In this document: positions 51,082-60,605 of the stretch, piece by piece
Position numbering within the stretch: the stretch's first letter is position 1
Layout of the letters: each line of letters opens with the position of its first letter
Assembly: GCF_003428645.1 (NCBI RefSeq)
Contig: NZ_QVQH01000018.1
Location: 31,266 to 95,265 of the forward strand
Length of the DNA: 64,000 nt
DNA from: Geodermatophilus marinus
GTDB lineage: Bacteria > Actinomycetota > Actinomycetes > Mycobacteriales > Geodermatophilaceae
Direction of reading: 5' to 3'
Position numbers and translations under genes: made by a program
The notes under the pieces: model-generated
Database searches by the model: none
What the model saw: the letters and a program-made list of their open reading frames with translations, nothing else
What the model was told of the DNA's origin: nothing

Positions 51082-51995
51082 CGGGTTCCCTCGGTGCGGG
51101 CGCCGGCCGGCTGCGGCACGGGGCGGCCGTCCTGCTCGGACAGCGGCGCGGTCGGCGGGGTGGGCAGGTTGAGGCCCTCGCGGCGGAAGGCGAGCACGAT
51201 GCGGGCGCGCAGGTCGCGGCCCACCTCGAACTGCTTGCCGGGCAGGGTGCGGGCCACCACCCGGACGTTGACCTGGTCGAGGTCGAGGGTCTCCACGCCC
51301 ATGACGCTGGGCTGGTCGAGCAGCAGCGGGCGCATCTGCTCGTCGCGGAAGGCCTCGGCCCCGACGTGGCGGAGGATCTCGTTGACGCGGTTGACGTCCA
51401 TCGACGTCGGCACCGGGACGTCGACGACCGCGCGCGCCCAGTCGCGGGACAGGTTGACCACCTTGACGATCTGCCCGTTGGGCAGCGTCACAACCTCGCC
51501 GTCCGCCGACCGCAGCCGGGTGATCCGCAGCGTGACGTCCTCGATCGTGCCCTCGGCCGGGTCCCCGCCACCCACCACCTGGATGGAGACGACGTCACCG
51601 AACCCGTACTGCCGCTCGGTGATGATGAAGAACCCGGCCAGCACGTCGCCGACGATCCGCTGGGCACCGAAGCCGAGGCCCACGCCCAGCACGGTGGCCG
51701 GCGCGACCAGGCCGGTCACCGGGATGCTCAGCCGGTCCAGCACGAAGAAGACGGCGATCGTGTAGATCAGGACGATCAGCGTCCACCGGAGCACCTGGGT
51801 GAGCGAGTGCCGGTGCTTGGCCGCCTCCGAGCGGACGAGCGCGTCGCCGCCCGTGGCACGGGCGTCGATCCGGTCGGTGACGCGGTCGCCCACCCAGGTC
51901 ACGAACCGGGCCAGCAGCACCGAGCCCAGGATGATCAGGACGATCTCGAGCCCGCGGCCGGCGAGCCAGTCGAGCAGTGCGGTCAACGGTTCCAT
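51078..51995 (-). CDS. MscS-family mechanosensitive ion channel
   Basis: Small-conductance channel protein of 305 aa. Three membrane helices precede the beta domain; the pore helix is the Gly/Ala-rich VLGVGLGFGAQRIVGDVLAG, followed by QYGFGDVV and the LPNGQIVKVVNLSRDW segment. It releases osmolytes on hypo-osmotic shock. ATG start; first gene of a two-gene unit with the Thr/Pro-rich membrane protein. Confidence 0.9.
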   Translation of the reverse strand: MEPLTALLDWLAGRGLEIVLIILGSVLLARFVTWVGDRVTDRIDARATGGDALVRSEAAKHRHSLTQVLRWTLIVLIYTIAVFFVLDRLSIPVTGLVAPATVLGVGLGFGAQRIVGDVLAGFFIITERQYGFGDVVSIQVVGGGDPAEGTIEDVTLRITRLRSADGEVVTLPNGQIVKVVNLSRDWARAVVDVPVPTSMDVNRVNEILRHVGAEAFRDEQMRPLLLDQPSVMGVETLDLDQVNVRVVARTLPGKQFEVGRDLRARIVLAFRREGLNLPTPPTAPLSEQDGRPVPQPAGARTEGTR

Positions 51996-52089
51996 CGGTT
52001 CCCAGCCTCTCCGTCCCGGCCGCGACCCGCCAGCGATCCGGGGTGTGACCTCGTCCCCGCACGCCGGGGGACACGACCGGCCGGTGCGG

Positions 52090-52461
52090 TCAGTTCCCGC
52101 GCCGGGTCTCCCACACCGCGAACGCCGTCCACGCCGCCCCGGCCACGGCCGCCACCACCCACACCCAGCGGATCGAGTCGGCCGGGTTGGACAGGACCAG
52201 CAGGACGGCGACGACGCACACCGCCCCGGCCAGCGGCGGCATGCGCAGCAGCGTGCTGAGGGTGCCCGGCCCCGGGACGGCGACGAAGACGACGAGCACC
52301 GCGACCAGGAGGAAGCCGCACAGGCCGGCGAGGAAGGCCGCGGTGACCCCGTACTCGCCGGGCAGCCCGACCGCACCGAGCCCGCACAGCACCGCACCGA
52401 GCGCCAGCCCCAGGAGCAGGCGGCGGCGCCGGCGGGACCAGGGCGGGCGGGGCTGGGTCAC
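52090..52461 (-). CDS. Small integral membrane protein, unknown function
   Basis: A 123-aa protein with a basic N-terminus (PPWSRRRRRLLLGLALGAVL) and about four hydrophobic segments, among them FLVAVLVVFVAVPGPGTL-like and WVWVVAAVAGAAWTAF. It shows no family motif. GTG start with GGAGG about 9 nt upstream. The 94 bp to the MscS gene hold no clear signal. Confidence 0.6.
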   Translation of the reverse strand: MTQPRPPWSRRRRRLLLGLALGAVLCGLGAVGLPGEYGVTAAFLAGLCGFLLVAVLVVFVAVPGPGTLSTLLRMPPLAGAVCVVAVLLVLSNPADSIRWVWVVAAVAGAAWTAFAVWETRRGN

Positions 52462-52599
52462 GGCGGGGGCCTCCTGGGCGGTGGGTCGGCGCGGCGGGTG
52501 CGCGGGCGGTGGGTCCCCGCGATGAGTTCCGGGTCCGGGCCCCGTCCTACCCCTGACGGGGCCCGGACACCTGCGCCCCCCGACGACAGGAGAGCGACC

Positions 52600-53001
52600 G
52601 TGCGGATGGTCTTCCTCAACCTGCCCGTGGCCGACCTCGCGACCAGCCGGGCCTTCTACGCCGGGCTGGGCTTCTCGTTCAACGAGCAGTTCTCCGACGA
52701 GCGCACCGCCTCCGTGGTGGTCGACGAGAACATCGTCGTGATGCTGCTCACCCGGGACCGGTTCGCCGACTTCGTCTCCGGGGAGGTCGGCGACCCCGCG
52801 GCCGCGACCACCCAGCTCACCGCCCTGTCCGCGGGCAGCCGGGACGAGGTGGACGCCCTGGTGGCGCGGGCGCTGGAGCACGGCGGGAAGCCGTGGCTGC
52901 CGCCGCAGGACCACGGGTTCATGTACGGCGCGAGCTTCACCGACCCGGACGGGCACGTCTGGGAGGTCATGTGGATGGACCAGCAGCACGTCGTGGACTG
53001 A
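52600..53001 (+). CDS. VOC/glyoxalase-like protein
   Basis: A 133-aa vicinal-oxygen-chelate protein: FLNLPVADLATSRAFYAGLG opens the first beta-alpha-beta-beta-beta unit, and DHGFMYGASFTDPDGHVWEV closes the second. Family members include metal-dependent dioxygenases and antibiotic-binding proteins; the role is open. GTG start with CAGGAGAG 6 nt upstream. Confidence 0.85.
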   Translation: MRMVFLNLPVADLATSRAFYAGLGFSFNEQFSDERTASVVVDENIVVMLLTRDRFADFVSGEVGDPAAATTQLTALSAGSRDEVDALVARALEHGGKPWLPPQDHGFMYGASFTDPDGHVWEVMWMDQQHVVD

Positions 53002-53032
53002 GCCAGTAGGGGGCACGGGCCGTTACGGGGAC

Positions 53033-53038
53033 TACCGT
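53033..53038 (+). promoter_or_regulatory. Leaderless -10 box of the EamA gene
   Basis: TACCGT lies 7 nt before the GTG at 53046; no ribosome-binding site is evident. Confidence 0.5.
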
Positions 53039-53045
53039 ACGGCTC

Positions 53046-53996
53046 GTGCCCCGACCCGCACTCGGCTACGCCACCACCATCGGCGCGGCGGCGCTGTTCG
53101 CCGTCAACGGCACCGTCTCCACGCTCGCCCTGGAGGCCGGGGTGCCGCCGACCCGGCTGACCGCGCTGCGCTGCACCGGCGCGGCGGTCCTGCTCGTGGC
53201 CGCCCTCGCCGTGGCGGCGCCGGCGCGGCTGCGGCCGGCCCGCCGCGAGCTGCCCCTGCTCGCCGGGCTCGGGGTGGTCGGCGTGGCCCTCACCCAGTTC
53301 CTGTACTACGTCGCCATCGGGCGGTTGCCGGTCGGCATCGCGCTGGTCTTCGAGATGACCGCACCGGTGCTCATCGCCCTCTACGTCTGGCTGGTCCGCC
53401 GCGAACGGGTGCGCCGCCGGCTGTGGACGGCGCTGCTGCTCTCCCTCTCGGGCCTGGTCTTCGTCGCCGAGGTCTGGGAGGGCGGCGGGTCGCTGGACCC
53501 GCTGGGGGTGGCCGCCGGGCTGGCCGCCGCGGTCTGCCTGGCGACCTACTACCTGCTCGGCGAGCGGGGCACGGGCACCCGCGACCCGGTCACCCTCACC
53601 TGCTGGGGTTTCGTGGCCGCGGCGGCGTTCTGGGCGGTCGTCGCGCCGTGGTGGCGGTTCGACGCCGCCGTCCTCACCGCGCGGGTGCCGGTGTCGCTGG
53701 GGGACGTCACGGCGCCGCTGTGGCTGCTGGTGGCCTGGATCGTCGTCCTCGGGGCGGTGGTGCCGTTCTGGCTGTCGATCGCCGCGCTGCGCCACCTGCC
53801 GGCGACGACGGCCGGCCTGGTCGCCACGGTCGAGCCGGTGTTCGCCTCGGTGGTCGCCTGGTTGTGGGTGGAGCAGGTGCTCACCGGCTGGCAGGTCCTC
53901 GGCGGGGTCGTCGTCCTCACCGGGATCGCGCTGGCGCAGACCGCGCGCACCGCACCCGCCCCCGCGCCGCAGCCGGAGACCCTCGCCCCCTCGTGA
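53046..53996 (+). CDS. EamA-family (DMT) transporter
   Basis: Drug/metabolite transporter with two EamA repeats and about ten membrane helices (316 aa). The repeat ends are recognisable as VTLTQFLYYVAIGRLPVGIAL-like (first) and AALRHLPATTAGLVATVEPV (second). Probably an exporter of amino acids or other metabolites; substrate unknown. GTG start, apparently leaderless. A hairpin repeat separates it from the convergent binding-protein gene. Confidence 0.88.
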   Translation: MPRPALGYATTIGAAALFAVNGTVSTLALEAGVPPTRLTALRCTGAAVLLVAALAVAAPARLRPARRELPLLAGLGVVGVALTQFLYYVAIGRLPVGIALVFEMTAPVLIALYVWLVRRERVRRRLWTALLLSLSGLVFVAEVWEGGGSLDPLGVAAGLAAAVCLATYYLLGERGTGTRDPVTLTCWGFVAAAAFWAVVAPWWRFDAAVLTARVPVSLGDVTAPLWLLVAWIVVLGAVVPFWLSIAALRHLPATTAGLVATVEPVFASVVAWLWVEQVLTGWQVLGGVVVLTGIALAQTARTAPAPAPQPETLAPS

Positions 53997-54004
53997 GCGG
54001 AGTC

Positions 54005-54043
54005 GGAGTGCCGCGTGCGCGGAAACCTCGCACGCGGCACTCC
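54005..54043. terminator. Hairpin repeat (GGAGTGC family, copy 2)
   Basis: A perfect 15-bp stem (54005-54019 with 54029-54043) and a 9-nt loop between convergent genes. Same layout as 29825-29863; should terminate transcription from both sides. Confidence 0.8.
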
Positions 54044-54045
54044 AC

Positions 54046-55047
54046 TCAGGGGGTGACGTCGGCGGCGGACTCGAGCCAGCCGGCCAGTTCCTCCATGTAG
54101 GCGGCCTGGGCGGCGTAGTCCATGCCGACGTACTTCCACGGGTGCAGCTGCCCCGACCCGACCGCCGGCAGCAGTGCCGCGGTCGGCTGGGCCGCGATCT
54201 CCTCGGGGGTCATGCTGAAGCGCAGCGAGTACAGCAGCACGTCGCTCGGGTAGCCGGGCACCTCCTCCCAGCCGACGGTCTCCCAGAAGTAGCCCTCGCC
54301 GCCCGGGTCGACGAACCGGACGCCGAGGTCGGAGTACAGCCGCAGGGCGGGGTCGTCGGGGGCCTTGGCCATCCACCAGCCGTCGGCCTCGGTGGCGTAC
54401 ACCGGCAGCACGGTGATCCCGCTCGCGGCCGCCTCGGTCAGCCGCGCCGAGGCCGCGTCGAAGTCCGCGCGGGCCGACTCGACGAGGCCGGCGTCCGCGC
54501 CGAGGGAGTCGGCCAGCTCGACGGTCCGCTCGATGACGTCGGCGGCCGAGCCGCGGTAGCCGATCGCGATGATCGGCGCGATCTCGGCGACCTGCTCCTG
54601 CTGCTCGACCGACTCGAAGCCGTAGAGGGGCTGGCTCTCGTCGAAGCTGCCGGAGGAGTCGACCGGGTAGACCGAGGTGACGATGACGTCCGGGTCGGCG
54701 GCGGCGAGCCGCTCGAGGTCGATCTGCCCGTAGCTCTCCCCGACGATCGCCAGGTCGGAGAGGTCCCGGCCCTCGAAGGCGACGTCGTCGGCGGCCGAGG
54801 TCTGCCCGAACGCGGCCACCGGCTCGACCCCGTAGTTCCACAGCGAGGCGACGACGTCGTTGAGCCCGGCCACCCGGGCGGGTGCCTCGTCGAGCTCGAC
54901 GGTGGTGCCGAGGTCGTCGGTGAACTGCCAGCCGGCGCCGTCCCCGGTCGCCGCGGAGCCGGTAGGCCCGCCGGAACAGCCGGCCGCCGCCAGCGCTGCG
55001 GCCAGGGTGAGCGTGGCGCCGGCCAGGCGGCGCGGTCTGCGGTGCAA
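54046..55047 (-). CDS. Iron-siderophore ABC transporter binding lipoprotein 2
   Basis: Lipoprotein of 333 aa with signal peptide and lipobox AAAGC (Cys24), then a Fe(III)-siderophore-binding fold (DEAPARVAGLNDVVASLWNY; ADPDVIVTSVYPVD). The start is TTG at 55047 with GAGGAG 6 nt upstream. An iron box lies at 55097-55116, between this gene and the divergent siderophore-interacting protein gene, so both are probably IdeR-controlled. It likely feeds the permease/ATPase set at 56-59 kb. Confidence 0.86.
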   Translation of the reverse strand: MHRRPRRLAGATLTLAAALAAAGCSGGPTGSAATGDGAGWQFTDDLGTTVELDEAPARVAGLNDVVASLWNYGVEPVAAFGQTSAADDVAFEGRDLSDLAIVGESYGQIDLERLAAADPDVIVTSVYPVDSSGSFDESQPLYGFESVEQQEQVAEIAPIIAIGYRGSAADVIERTVELADSLGADAGLVESARADFDAASARLTEAAASGITVLPVYATEADGWWMAKAPDDPALRLYSDLGVRFVDPGGEGYFWETVGWEEVPGYPSDVLLYSLRFSMTPEEIAAQPTAALLPAVGSGQLHPWKYVGMDYAAQAAYMEELAGWLESAADVTP

Positions 55048-55096
55048 CGGAGCTCCTCGCGGTCCGGGACGGGGCCTTCCCCCTCGGGCGAAAGGC

Positions 55097-55116
55097 AGGT
55101 TAGCCTCGCCTTACCT
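55097..55116. promoter_or_regulatory. IdeR/DmdR-type iron box 2
   Basis: AGGTTAGCCTCGCCTTACCT, a close variant of the actinobacterial iron box, lies in the 113-bp spacer between divergent iron-uptake genes and could control both. Confidence 0.8.
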
Positions 55117-55160
55117 GGTGGCCGCAAGGGGGTCGCCCCGGAGCGAGACGGAGCCCCTGC

Positions 55161-56117
55161 ATGACCGTTGCCGAGCAGGCCGAGGTCGCCGCCGCCCCCG
55201 GGTGGCAGTTCTTCGACGTGGCAGTGGCCGCCGTCCGGCGGCTGTCGCCGAGCTTCGTCCGGCTGACGTTCACCGGCCCCGGTCTCGAGGGTTTCGGGCT
55301 GGCCGGGGACGACCAGCGGTTCAAGCTGGTCCTCCCGCAGGACCCTGCGGGGATGCGCCGGCTGGTCGACCGCGGGTCGGACTGGTACGCCGAGTACTGC
55401 GCGATGCCCGAGGAGCAGCGACCGCACATCCGCACCTACACCGTCCGCGCCGCCCGGCCCGAGCGCGCCGAGCTCGACGTCGACGTCGTGCTGCACGGGG
55501 TGGACGACGGCCACGCCGGCCCGGCCGCGCGGTGGGCGGCCACCGCCGTCCCGGGCGACCGCGTCGTGCTGCTGGGCCCCGACCGGCCGGGCCGCGGCCG
55601 GATGTGGGGCGTGGAGTGGGCGCCCCCGCCCGCGGCGCGCACCCTGCTCCTGGCCGGCGACGAGACCGCCGTCCCGGCCGTCTGCGCGATCCTCGAGGCC
55701 CTCCCCGAGGGGCCGCGGGCCGTCTCTGCGCTCCTGGAGGTGCCCTGCGCCGCGGACGCGGTGGACATGGGCCTCCCGCCGGGCGTCCCGGTGCGCTGGC
55801 TGGCCCGCGACGGTGCGGCCCGCGGGTCGCTGCTGGTGCCGGCCGTGCACGCCGAGCTGTGCCGGCTCGGGGTGGCCTCGGCCGCCGCACCCGCGTCGGT
55901 CGAGGACGTCGACGTGGACGCCGGTCTCCTCTGGGAGGTCCCCGAGGCGGACGGCGACGCCGAGGCGGACGGCGACGCCACGGCGGGCTGCTACGCCTGG
56001 TTGGCCGGGGAGGCCGGGGTGGTCAAGGAGCTGCGCCGCCGGCTGGTCGGCGACCTCGGGCTGCCCCGGGCCTCGGTGGCCTTCATGGGCTACTGGCGCC
56101 AGGGCCGCGCCGGCTGA
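55161..56117 (+). CDS. Siderophore-interacting protein (ferric-siderophore reductase)
   Basis: SIP/ViuB-family flavoprotein of 318 aa. The N-terminal FAD-binding barrel includes RTYTVRAARP; a NAD(P)H-binding SIP C-terminal domain follows (LLLAGDETAVPAVCAILEAL and the final VAFMGYWRQG). It reduces Fe(III) in siderophores taken up by the neighbouring transporter, releasing Fe(II). A short acidic duplication (EADGDAEADGDAT) interrupts the C-terminal domain. ATG start without a strong ribosome site. Confidence 0.9.
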   Translation: MTVAEQAEVAAAPGWQFFDVAVAAVRRLSPSFVRLTFTGPGLEGFGLAGDDQRFKLVLPQDPAGMRRLVDRGSDWYAEYCAMPEEQRPHIRTYTVRAARPERAELDVDVVLHGVDDGHAGPAARWAATAVPGDRVVLLGPDRPGRGRMWGVEWAPPPAARTLLLAGDETAVPAVCAILEALPEGPRAVSALLEVPCAADAVDMGLPPGVPVRWLARDGAARGSLLVPAVHAELCRLGVASAAAPASVEDVDVDAGLLWEVPEADGDAEADGDATAGCYAWLAGEAGVVKELRRRLVGDLGLPRASVAFMGYWRQGRAG

Positions 56118-56136
56118 CGCGGTCGCGGGTGGCCCG

Positions 56137-56199
56137 ACCGGGCCCGGAGGGCGGGGGACCGGGCCCGGAGGGCGGGGGACCGGGCCCGGGGGGCGGGGG
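56137..56199. repeat. Three tandem 21-bp units
   Basis: Three copies of a 21-bp unit starting ACCGGGCCCGGAGGGCGG (third with one change) lie between the siderophore-interacting protein gene and the hairpin at 56203-56249. Each unit has the palindrome CCGGGCCCGG. Confidence 0.85.
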
Positions 56200-56202
56200 G
56201 AA

Positions 56203-56249
56203 GGAAGCTCTTCCCGCGTCCCGGGGCCGTGGACGTGGGAGGAGCTTCC
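56203..56249. terminator. Hairpin between convergent genes (GGAAGCT family, copy B)
   Basis: A 47-nt foldback: GGAAGCT (56203-56209) with AGCTTCC (56243-56249), an inner CCCGCGTC/GACGTGGG stem and an 11-nt loop. Its layout is identical to 10073-10119. It separates the convergent SIP and FecE-type genes. Confidence 0.75.
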
Positions 56250-56267
56250 CATGCCTCGGGGGTCTCG

Positions 56268-57092
56268 TCAGCGCAGGCGGCGGACCGGCACCACCATCGG
56301 CGTCCCGGCGACCGGGTCGGGCACCACGCGCGCCTCGATGTCGAACACGTCGGCGAGGAGCGGCTCGGTGATCACCTCGGCCGGGGTGCCCGAGGCGACG
56401 AGGACGCCGTCCTTCATCGCCACCAGCCGCTGCGCGTAGCGCGCCGCCAGGTTCAGGTCGTGCAGGACGACGACGACGGTGCGGCCGCGCTCGGCGTGCA
56501 GCCGGCCCACGAGCTCGAGCACGTCGATCTGGTGCGAGAGGTCCAGGTAGGTCGTGGGCTCGTCGAGCAGCAGCAGGTCGGTGCCCTGGGCCAGGGCCAT
56601 GGAGATCCACGCGCGCTGGCGCTGGCCGCCCGAGAGCGCGTCCACGGGGCGGTCGGCCAGCTCGGACATGTCGGTCCAGGCCAGCGCCTCGGCGACGGCC
56701 GCCTCGTCACCGCGCGACCACTGCCGCAGCCACGACTGGTGCGGGTGCCGGCCGCGGGCCACCAGGTCGGCGACGGTGAGGCCCTCTGGGGCGACGGGGG
56801 TCTGCGGCAGCAGCCCGAGGACCTTGGCCACCTCCCGGGTCGGCGTCCGGGCGATCGACCTCCCGTCGAGCAGCACCTGCCCGGACTCCGGGCGCATCAG
56901 CCGGCCGAGCGCCCGCAGCAGCGTGGACTTGCCGCAGCCGTTCGGCCCCACGATGGCGGTGAACGAGCCCTCGGTGAGCTGCAGGTCCAGGTCGTGGACG
57001 ACGACCTTCTCGTCGTAGGCGAGGCTCACCGACTCGGCGGCGAGGCGGACCGGTCCGGTGCGCGTCACGGGGTGCTCCACGACAGTCGTCAC
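56268..57092 (-). CDS. Siderophore ABC transporter ATPase (FecE/FepC type)
   Basis: ATP-binding subunit of 274 aa with Walker [17 protein letters not shown], signature [16 protein letters not shown], Walker [15 protein letters not shown] and the switch region [15 protein letters not shown]. It energises import by the two FecCD permeases upstream. GTG start in a GTGA overlap with the permease stop. It is the last gene of the minus-strand unit permease B - permease A - ATPase. Confidence 0.93.
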   Translation of the reverse strand: MTTVVEHPVTRTGPVRLAAESVSLAYDEKVVVHDLDLQLTEGSFTAIVGPNGCGKSTLLRALGRLMRPESGQVLLDGRSIARTPTREVAKVLGLLPQTPVAPEGLTVADLVARGRHPHQSWLRQWSRGDEAAVAEALAWTDMSELADRPVDALSGGQRQRAWISMALAQGTDLLLLDEPTTYLDLSHQIDVLELVGRLHAERGRTVVVVLHDLNLAARYAQRLVAMKDGVLVASGTPAEVITEPLLADVFDIEARVVPDPVAGTPMVVPVRRLR

Positions 57093-58186
57093 AGCGTCGA
57101 TCGCCGCCTTCCTCGGACGAGCAGCCACAGCAGGTAGGGGGCGCCGACCGCGGCGGTGAGGATGCCGACGGGCAGCGCCTGGGGCAGGACGGTGCGGGTG
57201 AGCAGGTCCGCGCCGACGACCAGCGCGGCGCCGAGCAGCGCGGAGGCGAGCAGCGGTGGCCGGGAGCAGCCGGCCAGCCGGACCGCGATCTGCGGCACCA
57301 CCAGGGCGACGTAGGCGATGGGGCCCGCGGCGGCCACGGCGGCGGCGGTCAGCAGCACCGCGACGAGCACGACCACGGCCTGCGATCCGCTCAGCCGCAA
57401 CCCCAGCCCCCGGGCGGTGTCGTCGCCGAACTGCAGGGCGGCCAGCGCCCGGCTGGTGGCCAGCGCGACGGGCAGGAGCACGGCCAGCGAGACGGCCAGG
57501 GGCACGGCCTGGTCCCAGGTGCGCGCGTTGAGCGAGCCGGTGATCCACACGTAGGCCGAGGCCGCGTCGTAGATCTCCGCGCGGGTGAGCAGCCAGTGGG
57601 TGAGCGCCGCGGCGCCCGCCCACAGCGCGATGCCGATCAGGACCAGCCGGTAGCCGTCGATGCCGCGGCGCCAGGTGAGGGCCATGAGCAGCAGGCCGGT
57701 GGCGAGGGCACCGGCCAGCGCGGCCATCGGGATGCCGAGCCCGCCGAGCACGGCGCCGGCCCCCGTGGTGCCGCCGAGCACGATCGCGGCCACCGCACCG
57801 ACCGAGGCGCCCTGGGTGATGCCGAGGATGTCGGGGGAGGCCAGCGGGTTGCGGGCGAAGGTCTGGAACAGCGCGCCGGCGATGCCGAGGGCCAGGCCCA
57901 CGAGGACGCCGACGACGATCCGGGGCGCCCGGAGCTGCAGGACGATGAACGGCTGGTTGCCCTCGCCCAGCCCGACCAGGGTGCGCAGCACGTCGGCCAG
58001 CCCGATCGGGTAGTCGCCGCGGCCGAGGCTGACCGCCCCGAGCAGCACGACGACCACGGCGGCCACGGCGGGCACCACGACCTGCCGCCAGCGCACGCGG
58101 CCCGAGACCGGCCCGATCCGCACGACGGTCTGCCCGGGTGCGGCGAGCCCGGCCGGTGCGGGGAGCTCCCGCGTCGCGGCGCTCAC
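57089..58186 (-). CDS. FecCD-type siderophore permease A
   Basis: Permease of 365 aa with about ten membrane helices; conserved segments are [39 protein letters not shown] and [22 protein letters not shown] start overlapping the other permease stop (GTGA). Forms the channel with permease B for ferric siderophores delivered by the binding lipoproteins. Confidence 0.92.
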   Translation of the reverse strand: MSAATRELPAPAGLAAPGQTVVRIGPVSGRVRWRQVVVPAVAAVVVVLLGAVSLGRGDYPIGLADVLRTLVGLGEGNQPFIVLQLRAPRIVVGVLVGLALGIAGALFQTFARNPLASPDILGITQGASVGAVAAIVLGGTTGAGAVLGGLGIPMAALAGALATGLLLMALTWRRGIDGYRLVLIGIALWAGAAALTHWLLTRAEIYDAASAYVWITGSLNARTWDQAVPLAVSLAVLLPVALATSRALAALQFGDDTARGLGLRLSGSQAVVVLVAVLLTAAAVAAAGPIAYVALVVPQIAVRLAGCSRPPLLASALLGAALVVGADLLTRTVLPQALPVGILTAAVGAPYLLWLLVRGRRRSTL

Positions 58187-59250
58187 GGCCCCACCAGCCG
58201 CCGCCGGCGGATGAGCGCGATGAAGAACGGCGCGCCCACCAGCGCGAGCACGATGCCGACCTGCAGCTCCCCCGGGCGGACGACGACCCTGCCGAGCACG
58301 TCGGCCAGCAGCAGGAACACCGCCCCGGTGAGCGCCGAGCACGGCACCAGCCAGCGGTGCGACGGCCCGGTGAAGGCCCGCACCACGTGCGGCACGACCA
58401 GCCCGACGAAGGCGATCGGGCCGCAGGCCGCCGTCGCCGCGCCGCAGAGCAGGGTGACCGCCACCAGCCCGACGGTGCGCGCCAGCCAGACCCGCTGGCC
58501 CAGCCCGCGGGCGACGTCCTCGCCGAGGCCCAGCAGGTCGAGCGCCGGCGCGTTGGCCAGCGCGAGCACGAGGCCGAGCACGATGAACGGGGCCACCTGC
58601 CAGGCGACGTCCGCCCCGCGGCCGGCCAGCGACCCGACCACCCAGAACCGGAAGCTGTCCAGGCTCTGCGAGTCGCTGATGAGGATGGCCCGGACCAGCG
58701 CGAACAGCAGCGCGCTGAGCGCCGCCCCGGCGAGGGCGAGGGTGACCGGGCCGGCGCCGCCGCGGCCGACCGAGCCGAGCAGGAAGACCAGCACGGTGCC
58801 GGCGAGCGCGCCGGCGAAGGCGAACCACACGTAGCCGGACGGGCTGGCGATGCCGAACAGCCAGATCGCCAGGACGACGCCCAGCGAGGCGCCGGCGGTG
58901 ACCCCGAGCAGGCCGGGGTCGCCGAGCGGGTTGCGGGTGTGCCCCTGGGTGAGCGCGCCGGCGGCGCCGAGCGCGGTGCCGACGAGCAGGCCGAGGACCG
59001 TCCGCGGCAGCCGGAGCTCCCGGACGATCACCGCCTCCTCGCTGCCCGCGACCGGGTCGACCAGCGACTGCCAGACGGTGCCGAGCCCGATCGTGCGGGT
59101 GCCGACGGCGATGCTCAGGGCGCAGACGGCCACCACGAGCACGGCCAGCGCCAGCAGGCCCCCCGGTCGCGAGCCCGGCCCGCGCAGCAGCCCGTGCCGG
59201 GAGCGGGGTGCGGCCTCCGCGGGCCGCGCGGCACCGGTCGTCGTCGACAC
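58183..59250 (-). CDS. FecCD-type siderophore permease B
   Basis: Permease of 355 aa, first gene of the transporter unit. Family signatures are [39 protein letters not shown] and [22 protein letters not shown] start; an iron box lies 23 bp upstream at 59274-59293, so iron repression is expected for the whole set. Confidence 0.92.
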   Translation of the reverse strand: MSTTTGAARPAEAAPRSRHGLLRGPGSRPGGLLALAVLVVAVCALSIAVGTRTIGLGTVWQSLVDPVAGSEEAVIVRELRLPRTVLGLLVGTALGAAGALTQGHTRNPLGDPGLLGVTAGASLGVVLAIWLFGIASPSGYVWFAFAGALAGTVLVFLLGSVGRGGAGPVTLALAGAALSALLFALVRAILISDSQSLDSFRFWVVGSLAGRGADVAWQVAPFIVLGLVLALANAPALDLLGLGEDVARGLGQRVWLARTVGLVAVTLLCGAATAACGPIAFVGLVVPHVVRAFTGPSHRWLVPCSALTGAVFLLLADVLGRVVVRPGELQVGIVLALVGAPFFIALIRRRRLVGP

Positions 59251-59273
59251 GAGCGGCTCCCGGGACAGGCGAG

Positions 59274-59293
59274 GTAGGACAGGCTGACCTTAC
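59274..59293 (-). promoter_or_regulatory. IdeR/DmdR-type iron box 3
   Basis: GTAGGACAGGCTGACCTTAC, differing from the box at 21129-21148 at only two or three positions. It lies just before the first permease gene. Confidence 0.75.
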
Positions 59294-59330
59294 TTCCCGT
59301 CCGCCCGGGGGCGAAACCGCGCGCCGGCCC

Positions 59331-59390
59331 CAGCGGTGCTGCCGGCGGCTGCGCGGTGCTGCCGGCTGTTCAGCGGTGCTGCCGGCGGCT
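59331..59390. repeat. Three 20-bp units spanning a stop codon
   Basis: CAGCGGTGCTGCCGGCGGCT occurs at 59331-59350 and 59371-59390, with a diverged copy between. The last copy encodes the end of the DsbA-like protein and the others lie beyond its stop, as if the gene tail had been duplicated. Confidence 0.8.
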
Positions 59391-60086
59391 GCCCCCGTGC
59401 CAGTCCTCGGTCACGCCGACCTCCCCGGGGCGGATGCCGAAGGCGGGCAGCTGCGGGCGCTCGCGCAGGCTGCGCTTGAGCTCGGCGAACCCCGGGAACC
59501 CGGCGAGGGCGACCACGTGGTCCCACAGCTGCACGGCCTGCTCCTCGTCCGGCTGCCGGCTGATGACCGGCCCGAAGAAGGCCGGCCCCTCCGGCGGGCG
59601 GAACTGCAGGATCGGCGTCCCGACGTCCTTGCCGGCCAGCCGCAGCGCCTCGTCGGTCTCCTCCTGGATCGCGGCGTCCCAGCTCACGTCGTCGACGGCG
59701 TCGGCGAGGGCGGCGGGCAGGCCGGCCTCGGTGAGGGCGTCGACGACGAACTCCCGGCCGGTCGCCCGCTCGGGCGGGGGCTGGCCGGCGGGGTCCTCGA
59801 ACACCCGCGCCCCGAGGGCGGCGTAGAGCGGGTCGAGGACGGCGGCGCCGTGGTCGGCCCGGGCGCGGGCGGCGACGCGCAGCAGCCGCAGCCCGGCGGT
59901 GTGCCCGGCCTCGTACTCCGGCGGGAACTGCGCGTCGTAGTCGACGTGCCGGTTGAGCAGCCGCAGCGAGATCAGCCGCCACTCCACCCGGTACCCGCGG
60001 CGGGCGGCGACGGTGCGGACCCACTTGCTGGTGTTCCAGGCGAACGGGCAGACGGGGTCGAACCAGAAGCGCAGGTCGGCGGTCAC
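59370..60086 (-). CDS. DsbA-like thioredoxin-fold protein
   Basis: A 238-aa DsbA/FrnE-like protein; near the N-terminus FWFDPVCPFAWNTSKWV carries Cys-Pro but only one Cys, as in mycothiol-dependent nitroreductase-like members rather than CxxC oxidases. The C-terminal thioredoxin segment is VGTPILQFRPPEGPAFFGPV. A mycothiol-related redox or conjugation role is possible in an actinomycete. GTG start within GTGA overlapping the peroxidase stop. Confidence 0.8.
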   Translation of the reverse strand: MTADLRFWFDPVCPFAWNTSKWVRTVAARRGYRVEWRLISLRLLNRHVDYDAQFPPEYEAGHTAGLRLLRVAARARADHGAAVLDPLYAALGARVFEDPAGQPPPERATGREFVVDALTEAGLPAALADAVDDVSWDAAIQEETDEALRLAGKDVGTPILQFRPPEGPAFFGPVISRQPDEEQAVQLWDHVVALAGFPGFAELKRSLRERPQLPAFGIRPGEVGVTEDWHGGSRRQHR

Positions 60087-60577
60087 GGGGTGAGGACCTC
60101 CTCGATGGCCGTCCGGACCTCGGGGGAGTCCGGCTGGGTGCGGGGGCGGAACCGGGCGACGACCCCGCCGTCGGCGGCCACGAGGAACTTCTCGAAGTTC
60201 CACTGCACGTCGCCGGCCTCGCCCTGCGCGTCCGCGGCGGCGGTCAGCCGCTGGTAGACCGGGTGCGCGCCGGGGCCGTTGACCTCGGTCTTCTCCGTCA
60301 GCGGGAAGGTGACGCCGTAGGTGGCCGAGCAGAACGTCCCGATCTCCTCGGCGGAGCCCGGCTCCTGCCCCATGAACTGGTTGCACGGGAAGCCCACCAC
60401 CGTGAACCCGCGCGGGCCGTACTCCCGCTGCAGCTGCTCCAGCCCGCCGTACTGCGGCGTCAGGCCGCACCGGCTGGCCACGTTGACCAGCAGCGCCGGG
60501 CCGCCGCCGGTCAGCGCGCGCAGCGTGGTCGGTTCGCCCTGCAGGGTGGTGACCGGGAGGTCGAGGAGGTCGCTCAT
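60083..60577 (-). CDS. Glutathione peroxidase-family thiol peroxidase
   Basis: A 164-aa peroxidase. The active site is Cys37 (NVASRCGLTPQY), with Gln67 (FPCNQF) and Trp126 (VQWNFEKF) completing the site and Cys65 as possible resolving residue. It uses Cys, not selenocysteine, and probably thioredoxin or mycothiol as reductant. ATG start. It sits between the DUF2237 and DsbA-like genes on one unit. Confidence 0.92.
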   Translation of the reverse strand: MSDLLDLPVTTLQGEPTTLRALTGGGPALLVNVASRCGLTPQYGGLEQLQREYGPRGFTVVGFPCNQFMGQEPGSAEEIGTFCSATYGVTFPLTEKTEVNGPGAHPVYQRLTAAADAQGEAGDVQWNFEKFLVAADGGVVARFRPRTQPDSPEVRTAIEEVLTP

Positions 60578-60605
60578 GCCGGCGCCAGCGCGCCCCGCCG
60601 GGCGT

